Origin: Multifurca ochricompacta
Lineage: Eukaryota; Basidiomycota; Agaricomycetes; Russulales; Russulaceae
Direction: 5' to 3'
Length of the DNA: 24,055 bases
Assembly: GCA_022496185.1 (NCBI GenBank)
Contig: WTXG01000424.1
Span: 1 to 24,055, forward strand
Below the pieces are notes generated by a model. It saw only the letters and a list, made by a program, of their open reading frames with translations. It searched no databases and was not told where the DNA came from. The position numbers were made by a program, and so were the translations under genes. This document shows, in pieces, positions 1-10,790 of this stretch; the first letter of the stretch is position 1, and every line of letters begins with the position of its first letter.

Positions 1-322
1 TGCTTGGCAATGCCGGCAGGCGCAACGTATTGGTGGCGGTGGCGGTCTGCGGGGACTGCCGACAGTTGCAAATGGTAATGGTAATGGTAATAATGGTATT
101 ACGCAGGCTGGTCCATTGCGCCACCAACCCCACCCCCACCCCCTACAACAACAACAACAACAACAACAGCAGCAGCAGCAATTGCAACAACATCGACAAA
201 GTGTAGGGGAAGCTCTCGTCGGTGGGGCAGCTGCCGCCGAAGATAGTATTGCTGAACGGAGACGACGCGCTCTGGCGCGGAACCGTACCTGGGCGGACGA
301 CTTTCATTATGCAGGTTGGTAG
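1..322 (+). CDS. 3' end of an unrecognised Gln-rich protein (partial)
   Basis: The frame starting at base 2 is open from the window edge to a TAG at 320-322, giving about 106 residues of a C-terminus; the start lies outside. Visible in it are a Gly run, an Asn-Gly repeat, a His-Pro stretch, a run of 12 glutamines written mostly as CAA and then CAG, an Ala/Gly patch, and an Arg-rich end (RRRRALARNRTWADDFHYAGW minus its first R). This low-complexity make-up suits a disordered tail of a regulatory or nuclear protein, but I do not recognise the family. The stop overlaps a good splice donor (TA followed by GTGAGT at 322), so the TAG could instead lie at an exon end; the pyrimidine-rich DNA beyond looks more like a 3' UTR, so I prefer the stop. 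Confidence 0.6.
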   Translation, partial: AWQCRQAQRIGGGGGLRGLPTVANGNGNGNNGITQAGPLRHQPHPHPLQQQQQQQQQQQQLQQHRQSVGEALVGGAAAAEDSIAERRRRALARNRTWADDFHYAGW

Positions 323-1220
323 TGAGTGGGGAGTTGAGTGGAGGCTGAAGGCCGGGTCGACTTTGGGATCGATCGAATGCCTTTCGAGTTTCTTTTTTTT
401 TTCTTTCCCTTTTTTTTTTTGGCTTTGTTATTTGTCGGTCGGTCGTCGTGAATTGTGCATTGCATGCCTCCTTTAATCAACGCTCTCTCATCGCACGCAA
501 GTCTCTCTCTCCCTCTCTCTATCTTTTCTTTTTTTAATCTTCTCTTCTCTTTTTCTTGCGGATTGCATTGTATATCAACAAATTTGTCCTTTACTGCATC
601 GTTTCCGTAAGGCGGTGTGTTGTTTTCCTTTTATTTTCTTCCTTTTTTGCTAATTTTCGTTCGCTCTAACGATCGTCTTTTTTTTAAACCCTTTTATCAT
701 TGTCCTCTCTCTCTCATAGTACTCATCACCAAGCACGTCGGGCTAGTTATGTTGCATATCTGTACTACTAAAATTGATCCCCATTAGTATATATAATGTT
801 TAGGGTTGCTTAAAAAAAAAAAGAATTACAAAATGAATAAATCAAAAAAAACTAAACCCCCTGAGTGTGATTATATAAGTTGAAGGTCAAGCATCCTCCC
901 CCATCGAAAATCAAACCCTAACGTACCCTTGCTCGTCCCATCATTTCCAACCCTCCGCGCAATCTTCGTTCTCATCATCCATGACACTGGTCATAATATA
1001 TATATATATAACTTCTCTGATCGAGATGACCCCACAACTATAGGGGAGTGTGTGATCAAATTAAATTAAATCAAATCAAAAAGTAGAAGAGAGGGTGGAT
1101 GGGTGGTGCACGGAGATACGAAATTGACTTCTGATTCTGGTACTTCTTACTTACTCACTTACTTACAACACACTCATTGTAAAAACCAACTTGTTTGATA
1201 AGCGGCTGTTGGGGGAGATA

Positions 1221-1299
1221 GACTGAGTCTGAGTCTGAGACTGAGGCTGAGACTGAGACTGAGACTTTGTTGCCCCAAACACACACACACACACACACA
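1221..1299. repeat. Imperfect GAGACT/GAGTCT repeat followed by (CA)n
   Basis: From 1221 to about 1266 an imperfect six-base unit (GAGACT with GAGTCT and GAGGCT variants) is repeated about seven times. About a dozen bases later a CA dinucleotide repeat runs from 1279 to 1299. Both are simple sequence repeats in non-coding DNA. Confidence 0.85.
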
Positions 1300-2839
1300 A
1301 CCGCCGGTCCCCTGAGAGTATTGTACTATATTACACTACACGGGCGGTCTATTTCACCCGTCGCGAAAAACTTGAAGATGGCTAAAGAAAATATATATAC
1401 TCAAGCGCCAGGGAAGCAATTAACAACAAAAATAAAATAAAATAGAAAGACAATGACACAATCATCAGGAAGAATAACTTCCTTAATGTCCGTACATATG
1501 GAGGGGGGGAGGGGGGGGGGATTTGTTATACCCTCAACGCGTAACGGCGCTTTGCTCTCTTTCTCTCTGAGCTAGGCTTAAGTTCTTCTCTCTCTCTCTC
1601 TCCTCGGTGGTCGGGCCTCTTGTCATTCTTAATCAAACTTTGCTTTGCCCGAATTACGGCGGAAGAAAAACTGCTACCCGGCCTAACTACACACAAACAC
1701 ACAAACACACAGACTCTCTCCCACAGCATTGGCACCTTTCCTATACTTGTAAATGCCCCTTTGTGGTTGTACCGGTCCTCTTTCGTCTTGTATGTAGCTA
1801 GCAGAAACCGTCATGCAACAATATATTAAAACAGGTGTTTTTTTGAAGGTGTGGGACTGGTCGAATTAGCGTCCGTTCTGCTAAGTCCTGTGCAGGGCTC
1901 ATCAATCGAACTTCATCTTCAGCCATTACAACCAACCCATCCCCTTCGTCAAAATCAATACTTTTTCTCTTTACTCACATGGGGGAATTATTGCATTGCA
2001 TTGCATTGCCACAGGGACTTTTACAACAAATTCATTCTCGGCAATGAGTTTATATACCTACCTAACCTTTGGTCAAAGCTGTGGCTAAAGCGGCAGGAGT
2101 AACATTTAAGCAACAGCTTGCCCTTCCGCGAGCGTCGCACGACTAGATCTTACGGGGGCATGCGTTCAAACGAAAAAAAAAAGTCTCACTTGGGAGATGA
2201 AACCTGAACCCGATACGCTGCTGAATCACCCCGGAGTAAGGGATACACGAACTGGAGATAACTTTTCTTCGATGGCATCCCTGGACTTTCTTTTTTACCA
2301 TCCATCTTTTTCCACGCGTACTCCACGTGCCGAAAAGTCTGTTCGAATAAAACTAATACTCGGCGACAATGCTCGAAAATTCTCGTTCGGTCCGAAAACA
2401 GCACGTCGGATCACCTAACTTGCCTGGGATCTAGGTACTTTCCCTCCATCGAATGATAGACATTTCAGCGCGGCTCTGGAGTTCAGTTGGCTCAAAGGAT
2501 CCTTAGGGGGGGGGGGGTGTGATAGAGATAGTGATGAAATGAATATAGCAACGACGGACTGGAACTCGAACCCACCGACGGAACGCTTCGTTCTGCCTCA
2601 AATCAGGGTTTTTATGACACCCGTCATTGGTACATGTGCAGAGATGTAAAATGCAATTAGTCCCGCATTCCGATCCGCGTCCTTGATTCTACAGCGCCAG
2701 CACTCGGCATCTCCTCAATGATGCCCAGTGGAGGAAGACCATGAACTATGAACCATGACCTGCTGCACCTAGGCGTTCCCTGCGAAAGCTCTCTAACGAC
2801 CATGGTCGTCCACTGAAAGGCCACTCTCCTCTCACAACC

Positions 2840-2856
2840 GGGGGGGGGGGGGGGGG
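2840..2856 (+). repeat. 17-base poly-G tract
   Basis: This is the longest guanine homopolymer of the window, in non-coding DNA. A run this long can fold as a G-quadruplex and is hard to sequence, so its length should be treated as uncertain. Confidence 0.85.
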
Positions 2857-3522
2857 CTCAAGGCTATCTCGAACGCGATGTGTGAGGTTCTGGATGAGCG
2901 TGTTGGGATGCTTCGGGATGGGTAGAGACGGGACGATAACAAAAAGACTATTTAACACCACCAACCCTACCCCTTCCCACTGAAATGAAAAATATAAATA
3001 TGAAGGATTTTTTTTACAATAATAATTAAGGGCTGTAACTTCAAAACAGCTACTTTGAGTGATGATCATGTCTAAGAGACTGGACGAGTGGCGAACTTGT
3101 CAAGATCTGAATATCCATCCGGAAGCCAACGTACTAGTTGGTGCATGTCGCACACCCGCCACACCGCACAAGTAGTGTAGTACAAACTTGCACTCTGCAC
3201 TCTGCGGCTTGTACTTCAGGCTTGCTCGTAGCCATTCGTCTTTGGACTACTAGACCTCAATCCATCAACCCTAAGCACTCACTTGGATATATAAAAAATT
3301 TACCCTCCCCAATAGACGGAAATATACTTCACCCAAGTGAATATACTTGGATGAATTGCCTCCCCCGCCCCGCCTCTATGTTCAGACATTATAAAGACGC
3401 AATATGCACCCATCATTCTTTTCCTATCCTTTCCGTTCGATTACCCCCTGATCCGATCCGGTCGATCGACCATAACATCAGCTATTAGACCCGGTCATAT
3501 GGGAGGGGGGGGGAGGACCTGT

Positions 3523-3526
<4 letters not shown>

Positions 3527-3555
<29 letters not shown>
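3527..3555. repeat. (TC)n microsatellite
   Basis: About fourteen uninterrupted TC units in non-coding DNA, just downstream of a nine-base G run at 3505. Confidence 0.9.
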
Positions 3556-3559
<4 letters not shown>

Positions 3560-3645
3560 AAGATATAAGAGAGGATTGGACAAAGGAGCGCCCTCGAACA
3601 ATTAAGAAGCAAAGCAACAAACCGTAGGGGGGGTCGTCACAGTCG

Positions 3646-3680
3646 TTTTTTTTTTTTTGCAATTAAAAAAAAAAAAAAAA
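3646..3680. repeat. T13 / A16 inverted repeat (hairpin)
   Basis: A run of 13 T (3646-3658), the six bases GCAATT, and a run of 16 A (3665-3680) form a perfect A/T hairpin with a tiny loop. No gene is adjacent on either side, so a terminator role cannot be argued. It may be just two homopolymers meeting. Confidence 0.7.
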
Positions 3681-4360
3681 GTCTCCCCGTGCCGGGCCTC
3701 ACACCGTCCTCAAGGTTGGTTTACCAAATGGCAGTGATCGAATTGTGTGGAGGGATAAGTGAAGATGGATGAGGGGTAAGGTATATGGTAATCAGCCAAC
3801 GAGTTAATAGTGTATATAACTTTCACGGGGTTTCTTCATACACCCTTGGAGTCAGGCCCGGGGGGGGTAGGGGGTAAAAAGCAAGCAAATATGTGTGATC
3901 ACAAAATCGTCCCGAGGAGGTTGGTATCCTCATTAGGATTTGAGTTATCTTTTTTTTTTGTTTTTGTGTTTTTGCCAAACAAGCTTACGTCGCCGCCTCA
4001 TCTTTGCGATCGCGTTTCAGACAGCGCTTTGTTGGAGGGGGGGGGGGGGAAGAAAGATTCACGTTAACGATACGCAGTGATGACTTGAGACTATCATATA
4101 TTTTTTGTTTGTGCGTAACGAGCGCATAAATTAAAAAGGTAACAATTGGGATGTTTCAGTTTCCTTTTTTTTTTTGTTTTTTTGTTGTTGATTATAGATT
4201 TATCCAAGTCAATCTAGTTCGACAAAAAAGCTGCTACCGAGATTCCATTGGACATGGGACTAAAAGAGACTATAAAGATCATCGGTCATATAAAAATCAT
4301 GTCAAAGTCTCTACAATATCACAACTACAAATCGCAACAACAGATGATTTATAACCACTT

Positions 4361-6230
4361 TCATGTCTCAATTTCTCTCGATAGCCTCTGCGGAAGTACA
4401 GGCGGAAGTTCGGACATCCGGTGCTCTTCACTTTGGCCTTGTGTGGAGGACGTAAAGATCTTCGTCCACGGCCCATTCATGTCAAAGGCAGCCCGACGAC
4501 GTCGACGCGGGTTCCGCGGCACGTCCTGAATGTAAAACACTTTCATAACCTCAACCGCATCGACGAACCTAGCGCGTAAGTCTTCTGGAATATCAGAGGC
4601 GTCCAGCCCACGACACATCGTGTCCAAGATCGCCTTGAGTTCCACCTTGAGAGAGGTGCCTGGCCACCGTCATTATCCAGCATTTGTAAGAGGGGGAGTA
4701 CTTTGGAGAGTAAATTAGCGGCCACAGCGAGTTGCAGGCGGTCCCCTTGAAGATATTTCTCTATCACTGTGGAAGAAACGCCGAGCTGGCGCTGTAGAAG
4801 TGCAGAAGCTTCGGAAGCGGAGCAGTGCCATCTGCCGTATCTCCGCATGATGGCTGTCAACGCTTGAATACAGTGGGCGCGAAGGCCGTCAGTGGGTTCG
4901 AGTCCGTCGTCATGTTTCCGCATCGCCCATGTTTCAGTGGTGAGTGGACCCAAGGATCATTCGTCACTTCTTCGGTTTCAGTCCACTGACTCCAAACGCG
5001 TTAAAATGTGTTCGATGCTATCTGGGAAGCACCAGATAGCTCGAGGCAAGCAGCCAGACGTTGTCTTCGGACGGTTCGGGAGGAGACGCTCGAGCAGTGG
5101 CGAGTAGTCTATCAGTGACCGGTTTGAGCGTTGACTCTAACGCATTTTTGAGTTCGGGAAATGGCGGCGTGTTGACGGATGGAAAAGTCCAGGTATGCCA
5201 TCGAGGAACTCTCCAGTTCGTGGTCTTCGTCCAGGGATACCAAAGTCCATCCAGCGCGTGGCGTCCGCCTTCCACGTGAGACTACTAGCCGTCTTTTCCA
5301 GCGCTCGACGCATACCTGCTCGATCCTGTCGCGACGATACGAATGGCATTCTGCACGGCGACACTCTTGCACTCAACCACAGCCTGACCAGGGGTGTCGC
5401 TTCCATCATGAACCAGAGTATGACGAGAGTGCGGTCTGATATGGGAATTGTGGAAGTAAAGTGGCATGATGGATAACACAAAGTATATCAGCACCGGAAC
5501 CGACCAATGAGAGCAAAGAATACGCGACAGTGTGGTTGATATTGAAGAGAAAGTCGATGAGTCTATGTAGAAGAGCAAGACGGAGGTATGCAAGAGTGCA
5601 GGAAGCACTCAACAGCCGCAGCGAGCCCAAATTTCTCCCCCCTTCAGAAAAAATGCACGAATCCGCGCACGTTTCGGAGGAGCATATGGTCTATTGCTAC
5701 TTGTACATATCTTCGGGTCCATTGTTGCATTAGGGTTGCCACAGCGCGCAGGCTGTACTCATGGCGAGGCTGATGAACACAAGTGTTAACACGCACGGCA
5801 GCAGCGTGGGTTGGAAGGAAGATGATCAAGAAGAGTCGCAGGTGCAGAAAGGGTGTCCATTCGAGATCGAGGATAATTGCTGGAGATTTGAGAAGCAGCT
5901 GGACGGTGGCGTCGCTCGAACTGGGCTGCAAGTTTTGGTAACTGACGAGGATGAAAGAGGCACGTAGCGGAGAAAAGCGTCTATTGGAGGGGACAAGAAA
6001 ACATCATTCTTGACGGCGGTGAGATATACAAAGTTTGGAAACGCAATACAAGACTCATCGTGTTTGCTGTCAACTATCAGAGTGCTCTTGTCAACTTTTC
6101 CGCGTGTGAGAGATAAAGCCCCAATTTTGGCTGACGGATCGCCATAAATGGATTGACCTAGAGGACGCGTGTTCTTCGATGAAAGTTGTCCATGACCGAT
6201 GATTGTTGGGAACGGCGCTGGCAGCCAGCC
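4361..6230 (-). pseudogene. DUF6535-family membrane protein, broken by frameshifts
   Basis: The family consists of fungal proteins with a conserved N-terminal transmembrane domain (DUF6535) and a long helical C-terminal part; their function is unknown. On the minus strand the pieces appear in family order but in changing frames: a start-side block with YGDPSAKI and VDKSTL (about 6160-6080), ATLMQQWTRRYVQVAI (about 5730), LPALLHTSVLLFY (about 5600), IDFLFNINHTVA (about 5550), LIYFVLSIMPLYF (about 5490), GMRRALEKTASSLTW, GWTLVSLDEDHELE, EFLDGIPGLFHPST, FPELKNALESTLKPVTDRLL, and LQRQLGVSSTVIEKYLQ. Frame changes fall near 5563, 5501, 5444, 5211, 5177 and 4648, among others; most are repaired by one extra base in a short homopolymer. 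In-frame stops follow around 4995-4965. The last frame ends at 4361. The 5' end is uncertain (about 6175-6230). Real decay and consensus errors are both possible; the number of breaks favours at least some decay. Confidence 0.82.
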
Positions 6231-7291
6231 ATCATCTTAAACTGGAGGTGAATGGACGTGCAAAAGAGAAAGAAAGGGGGAGGAAGGGAGGGAAAACCGC
6301 GTTAACGCACCTAGAGAAAATTTCTCTCGACAGCAGAATCGGAAGTTGCAGACTGAGAGGGTGGCACGCCGGTTTCAAAGGCCACAAGTCTGTGGCAATG
6401 GTGAATCCACTGCATCGAGATAAACATGTAAATAAACCTCAGTGGGTTTTAACAGGAGGGGAGGGAAAAAGATTGTGTACGTGCAGTGAAGGCGGTAAAG
6501 TGCCACGCTCGAGATCGCCTGCGTGATGTTCCGTCCATATCCATGCGAAGGCAGATAGATATTTGGGGGAATTGAGGGGCTGGTTGGAGGGCGAGATGAT
6601 CAGAATATGATTACAAGTTACGGTGGTCATTATAATAAATAATAGAAATGCTCAAGGTTGGTTGAACAATAATTGTCCGTGACGTGACGTAATTAATGAT
6701 CTGGCCGGGGGACATTGCGTCGGAGGGTTGTGATTTAAATCAGTGTAAGGTAGTGAACACCATCAGGTCAAGATGAATGGGAATCCCTTTCACTTTTTCA
6801 CTCTCAAGGCCAGGGCAGGAGGCACGGAAGAGACATTCCGAGATCTGACAGGTTAGCGCGCCAAACCATGGCAACAGTCGCGCTTCAACTAGTATTTATT
6901 GGAAGTGGTGGATACCTTTTGATTACTGAGAAATTGGTAACTACTCAACGACAACCGCGACGAGCGGATGAATCGAATCGAATTGAATAAAATATGCTCA
7001 CTCGTGGTGTCATGGTATTTTGTTTGAATTACAGAGTGTAACACACACTACATGAGACGGGGCGGATTCTGATTAGATAATCTCCACACTCACACCGCAA
7101 GTTCAAGGATTCATTCACACGTTAGGAAGAAAAAAAAAGAATACGTTCGAAACAAAAACTGGTGTGGTTGGTATATGTGAGTTAATATAGTAGCCAGCGT
7201 CCATCGTCGCTGCACATCTTGGGTGCTAACCCCGACATAGCTCCAACCCACAACGATCGTACCAGATCATGAGCACATCGAGTGCAAGCTC
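6231..7291. other. Intergenic stretch, no gene seen
   Basis: About 1.06 kb between two genes that both point left. The few open frames (for example 6203-6526 plus) have no recognisable domain. The part near 7290 probably holds the 3' UTR of the glycoprotein gene. The one suggestive site is the overlapping TGACGT pair at 6680-6690, listed separately. Confidence 0.5.
6680..6690. promoter_or_regulatory. Two overlapping TGACGT motifs (CRE/ATF-like)
   Basis: TGACGT occurs twice, sharing one T, followed by AATTA. TGACGT is the half-site core bound by fungal CREB/ATF-type bZIP proteins. It lies about 450 bases upstream (relative to minus-strand transcription) of the DUF6535 relic. A role is only inferred; an 11-base match can arise by chance. 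Confidence 0.25.
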
Positions 7292-8592
7292 TCATGCAAT
7301 GAATGCAATAGAAAATGCGACACCAACAATACTCGAGAAGAGAGAAGCTGTTGTACAGCACCATTGGATTTGCCTGTGGATGAAGCGGTGGAGGCAGAGC
7401 TCGAGCGGGTGCCCGTGCCTGTACCCGCCGTGCCTTTACCTGATGCCGTAGGAGTAGATCCAGACGAGGTTCCCGTCGGGGTCGGAGCAGAAATAGACGC
7501 AAGGTCGGTATAAAGCGCTGAACTCTGGAAAGTTACGCAGTTGGAGCTTGCAGGAATACGAGCTGTGTAGGGCAATGTCGAAATGGGACCAAGAGATTCA
7601 GGGGGCTGAGAGTAGGAAAGCGTCTGGCCATTTACGGTGTAGACCCCAGGAATGTCCATGGCATCGGAATCGCACACTTCGAAAACACCATTAACTGCGC
7701 TGTTGGGCATGTTGTATTATATACGATCAAGAGTGTGCTGGCAGAATCCAGCAGGGTTGGGCCCAGCAGGGTTGCAAACCTTGATCGCAGTATTGCCGCC
7801 GACGAACCTATACGGTTAGCATTAGCATTATTTACATCAGCAGGTTCCAATTGTGGACACACATGTTCCACTCATTGATTTGTTGAATGGTCTTGTTGTC
7901 AGAACTGAAGCAGTTGAATACAAGACCACCAATGGATTGCCAAGCTTAAAATGAATACGATAAAATGAATAGTCGATCACACAAAGTTACACATGCGACG
8001 TACCAGATCCTGCCCATGGGGGTCAAGCTCACCGCCAAAGTCCGGCGTGAGATATCGATGTTGCTTGATTGAGGAAGGCGAATAACTGCACATAGTTGGT
8101 ATTGCGGAGGACTTGAATACCCGTGATGGTTCCATCTGGTATCAGGCGACCACATGACCCTCTTCGTGCACCAGATGACTTGTCACCAATAGTTGAGTTG
8201 GGCTGGGAAGGGCGAGAATGCAAAAGTCTAGGTAGGCCATGGGTTACTGTACTCCAAAAAAATTCAGGAAACGTACCATCAATGCCATTGACAAATGCAG
8301 TCTGCATAAGGACTGTTGGTTCTCAGTGGTAGAGTTGCAGATGTTGTACCCGAATTGGTACCACGGGCATATTGATCAGGGACAACCTTTAGGGCTAGTA
8401 AAAATAACAAAGTTATTAAGAACGTGGCAGAAGATAATGTAGCTGAGAAATTTGCCAAACATACCACCTGAGAAGGGTAAGCAAAAGTGGAGTTCGCGAT
8501 CGGAGTTGCAGGGAAAGTCGACAATGTTGCTTGGCCGGCAACGTATGAGAAAGAGGCGACAGCCACGAGAGCAGAAAGAGCGAGCGGGCCAT
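7292..8592 (-). pseudogene. Secreted Ser/Thr-rich GPI-type glycoprotein, frame broken
   Basis: This resembles a basidiomycete family of extracellular glycoproteins, some database members of which are labelled macrophage-activating glycoprotein; its biochemical role is unknown. Five exons can be drawn with intact splice sites: 8592-8465, 8394-8277, 8227-8004, 7944-7863 and 7807-7292 (introns 49-70 bases). Visible parts are a signal peptide (ALSALVAVASFSYVAG), KVVPDQYARGTNSG, ICNSTTENQQSLC, LIPDGTITGIQVL, FGGELDPHG, NKTIQQINEW, FVGGNTAIKVCNPAGPN, GVYTVNGQTLSYSQPPESLG, a Ser/Thr/Gly linker, and a hydrophobic GPI-type tail (SSIVGVAFSIAFIA) ending at TGA 7294-7292. Frame breaks occur just after the ATG (near 8587), near the start of exon 2, twice further within exon 2, within exon 3, in exon 4 and before the tail. 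There is also an in-frame TAA (7719-7717), and about ten residues seem to be lost before LIPDGT. Those two lesions point to real decay. Confidence 0.75.
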
Positions 8593-9018
8593 AACGGCAA
8601 CCAAATGAATGAAACGGAAGAAAAAAGGCGATAAGTGAAGACAATAAGGTGGGCGCGCAACAAGGCGACGAGGGGCGTTGCTGAGAGAAGAGAAAAAAAG
8701 AGGTAGTGATGAAGGTGGAGACAAGGGATAGTATGGATATATATAGACCTCACTCGGCTGTTTGTTGCGAACAAAGGGAATGTATTATGTAATTCCCGTA
8801 TTTATTTTTATTTTGGGATATGAGGGTGGGAACAACAACACCCACGCACGGACCACCAACCTTCTCCACCCTTCACCTATTCCCATTCCCATTAATTCCA
8901 CGTGATCTTATGCGCTCCGTTGATCAACGCGTCCTCGACCTCGATTCAGACCCCGACTAGGATAATTTAAAGAGCTTATGGCCCCCTCTCCAATTCACCA
9001 GTCTTCCTTCAATCCTTC
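8593..9018. promoter_or_regulatory. Divergent promoter region between glycoprotein and HMG genes
   Basis: This 426-base gap separates two genes that point away from each other. A TATATATA at 8738-8745 lies about 150 bases upstream of the glycoprotein ATG and is followed, in its direction, by a pyrimidine-rich leader as is common at fungal transcription starts. A palindromic CACGTG (E-box) is at 8899-8904, about 120 bases upstream of the HMG gene. Binding factors are inferred only. Confidence 0.45.
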
Positions 9019-9532
9019 ATGGCTAGGACCGCAACAGGTAAGCCCCCATCTCATTTGTTGTTCCTCTCCGCTTTACCTAAACAACTCTACTTCTTGCAGA
9101 AACCACAACTAAAGCTGCGACTCGTCGCGCCCAAGCAAAGCCAAAAGATGTGAGCACCCTAACATAACATAATAGTATATATGCGCATTACTCATACTTT
9201 GCAGCGGAGGGAAAAACGAAGCGCCCCCATCCGCGTATAATCTATTTGTTAAGGAACACATGAAGACTTACCTGGCAGACAACCCTGGCAAAACTAACAA
9301 GGACGCCATGAAACATGTATGCCCTGCAGTTTCGTGTCTAGTCATTTCTTTTCAATTCATCGTCCTCTAGATGGCGCTCTTTGGAAAGATGCGCCCGAAA
9401 ACCCTAAACGCGGCCAGGAAGCTAAGGTTAAGGAGAAGGCCACCAAAGCACCCAAAGCGGTCAAAGAAAGCGGCAGCAGGTGGCTCTGAGGGCGTCGAGG
9501 GCCCTCAGGTGGAGCCAGGGAGCGATGAGTAA
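9019..9532 (+). CDS. Small HMG-box/YABBY-like nuclear protein; three frame breaks
   Basis: Such proteins are small DNA-binding chromatin factors with an HMG-like box close to the YABBY domain. Four exons are seen: 9019-9037, 9100-9149, 9205-9316 and 9371-9532, with introns of 62, 55 and 54 bases. The N-terminus (MARTATG, then ETTTKAATRRAQAKPKD) is basic. The box core reads PPSAYNLFVKEHMKTYLADN, then PGKTNKDAMKH and GALWKDAPENPKRGQEAKVK. A Lys/Ala stretch and an acidic end (VEPGSDE, TAA 9530-9532) follow. As given the frame does not hold: one base is missing in the C run at 9224-9228, one at the exon 3 donor (9316/9317, G followed by GTATGC expected), and two in the A/G stretch near 9466. All sit in homopolymers, so consensus errors are plausible; a young pseudogene cannot be excluded. 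Confidence 0.75.
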
Positions 9533-10420
9533 GCGCTTTGTATGTTTCCTATACTTATCCTTTGTTTTGGACTCTCTTATCTCTTCCTCAGGTTCCGTAC
9601 GTTATCGTCTATTTCGCCTTGGACTCTTCGACATGTATTTTATTGTGTTTTCATACCCGTAAATCTATGTGGCTTCTTGACCTGCGCGTTGCTGTCTTGT
9701 GATACCCCGCCGCAGAGCAAGTGGTAAGATTTTTTTGGGAGGTCACCATCTGCCTGGTATTCACTGCCTTCCTGTTCATGTGCATTGGCGTAGTGCATCC
9801 AACTTCACTAAGTAACGACATACCTCCCCGAGAAGTTGTGACGGGCTGAGGGCCAACTTCAGGACTTGGGAGTAGACACGCGGATCAGATTTGAGCTAGC
9901 CGTTGCCTTCACCTGTCCGATTCTTTCTTGTTCCCGCCAGGTTATCCCCTTGCAAGCGACGTCATCGGAAGCATGGTTGTACGTTGTACGTTTGAAACTT
10001 CAAATTTCACGCATCCCGATTCTGCGTTGGCGACCATATGTTAACACAAAGGGATAATTGACATACTCACATATTAATGTTTTTTATTTTTATTTTATTT
10101 TAAAAAAAGCACCAAGTTTGGAGAACCGTTTTTGCCACTGGGCGAAGCTCGGTTAAGCGAGAGTGTATCCGCGGTGTGAGCACAGGGCTTAACTGGGTGA
10201 AGGATAAGTAAGTAATTTAATTCGGGTGCGATGCGATGGACATTTGCGGTTTCACGCTCGCACTCTCCAAACACGTCGTGCACGGGGCTAATGATGAATG
10301 TTGTCATCATTTACCCTCTTCATATATTCCAATCACTAGCCTGGCTCTGAGGGAAAGCCCACGGGGTCTTCGGCGCGCTTGGTTCCCTCGTGGGCGTGGA
10401 CGTTCCAACCGCCGGTCATA

Positions 10421-10511
10421 GACAGACAGAGATAGACAGTCAGTCAGTCAGTCAGTCAGTCAGACAGACAGGCAGACTCGGACAGTAATTCCAATCTAAT
10501 CTAATCTAATC
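10421..10511. repeat. GACA/CAGT repeat and (CTAAT)n repeat
   Basis: Bases 10421-10476 are built of GACA units and about six CAGT units. At 10493-10511 the five-base unit CTAAT is repeated about three and a half times. These are simple repeats in non-coding DNA about 280 bases upstream of the RNase H1 start. Confidence 0.85.
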
Positions 10512-10691
10512 ACTCCACGTACGGGCCTAGCTAATCTCGGCTGCTGGGCGTGACCTGTGACCCTAACCTTATATCAGGATCAGGAGTAGTCCCAATCTTC
10601 AATATTTCAACCCCTTCAAGTTGCTCCCATTTGAATGTTCTTGCCCAGGGCCAGAACGCTCACATGTACCAGTGGCCTGTTGTCACATAAT

Positions 10692-10698
10692 TATAAAG
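10692..10698 (+). promoter_or_regulatory. TATA-like element of RNase H1
   Basis: TATAAAG lies 99 bases upstream of the RNase H1 ATG, followed by a pyrimidine-rich stretch (around 10740-10765) where transcription may start. The assignment rests on position and consensus only. Confidence 0.4.
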
Positions 10699-10790
10699 CC
10701 ATATTGGCCCACTCGCACATCCTTCGCTGCTATAGCTTGTATCACCACTTCCTCTTCTCTCTCGTGGTTCGCACCTACACAGATCATACC

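Larger units (their letters stand above)
323..4360. other. 4 kb repeat-rich stretch without a convincing gene
   Basis: No frame here looks like protein and I recognise no family on either strand. The start is T-rich and probably the 3' UTR of the preceding gene. The rest holds microsatellites, poly-T and poly-A tracts, and six G runs of 8 to 17 bases, all on this strand (around 1511, 2506, 2840, 3505, 3860 and 4037). Open stretches of 60-116 codons occur (for example 3138-3488 plus and 2746-3069 minus) but look like chance: no domain, odd composition and no intron structure. Confidence 0.6.
9533..10790. other. Intergenic stretch upstream of RNase H1
   Basis: About 1.26 kb without a recognisable gene. 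The first part is probably the HMG gene 3' UTR. Simple repeats lie at 10421-10511 and a TATA-like site at 10692. Short frames such as 10095-10310 (minus) and 9866-10057 (plus) show no family features and I treat them as chance. Confidence 0.5.

Noticed and set aside
2550..2640. tRNA-like stretch on the minus strand (a TTCGAGT loop and a possible seven-pair acceptor stem 73 bases apart)
   Set aside because: No usable A box or D arm, no anticodon loop with T33 and a proper five-pair stem, and the T stem has a mismatch. The stem pairing is probably chance.
3138..3488. 116-codon plus-strand frame
   Set aside because: Composition is that of translated non-coding DNA, no motif is visible, and it sits among homopolymers and satellites.
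4640..4670. A 22-base intron (GTGGCC...CAAG on the minus strand) to explain the frame change in the DUF6535 relic
   Set aside because: Too short for a spliceosomal intron, and removing it does not give the needed frame; a missing base in the AA at 4647-4648 does.
4880..4915. GGGTTCGAGTCC, a perfect tRNA B-box match on the plus strand
   Set aside because: It lies inside the DUF6535 relic in a protein-like frame, and no acceptor, D or anticodon arm can be built around it.
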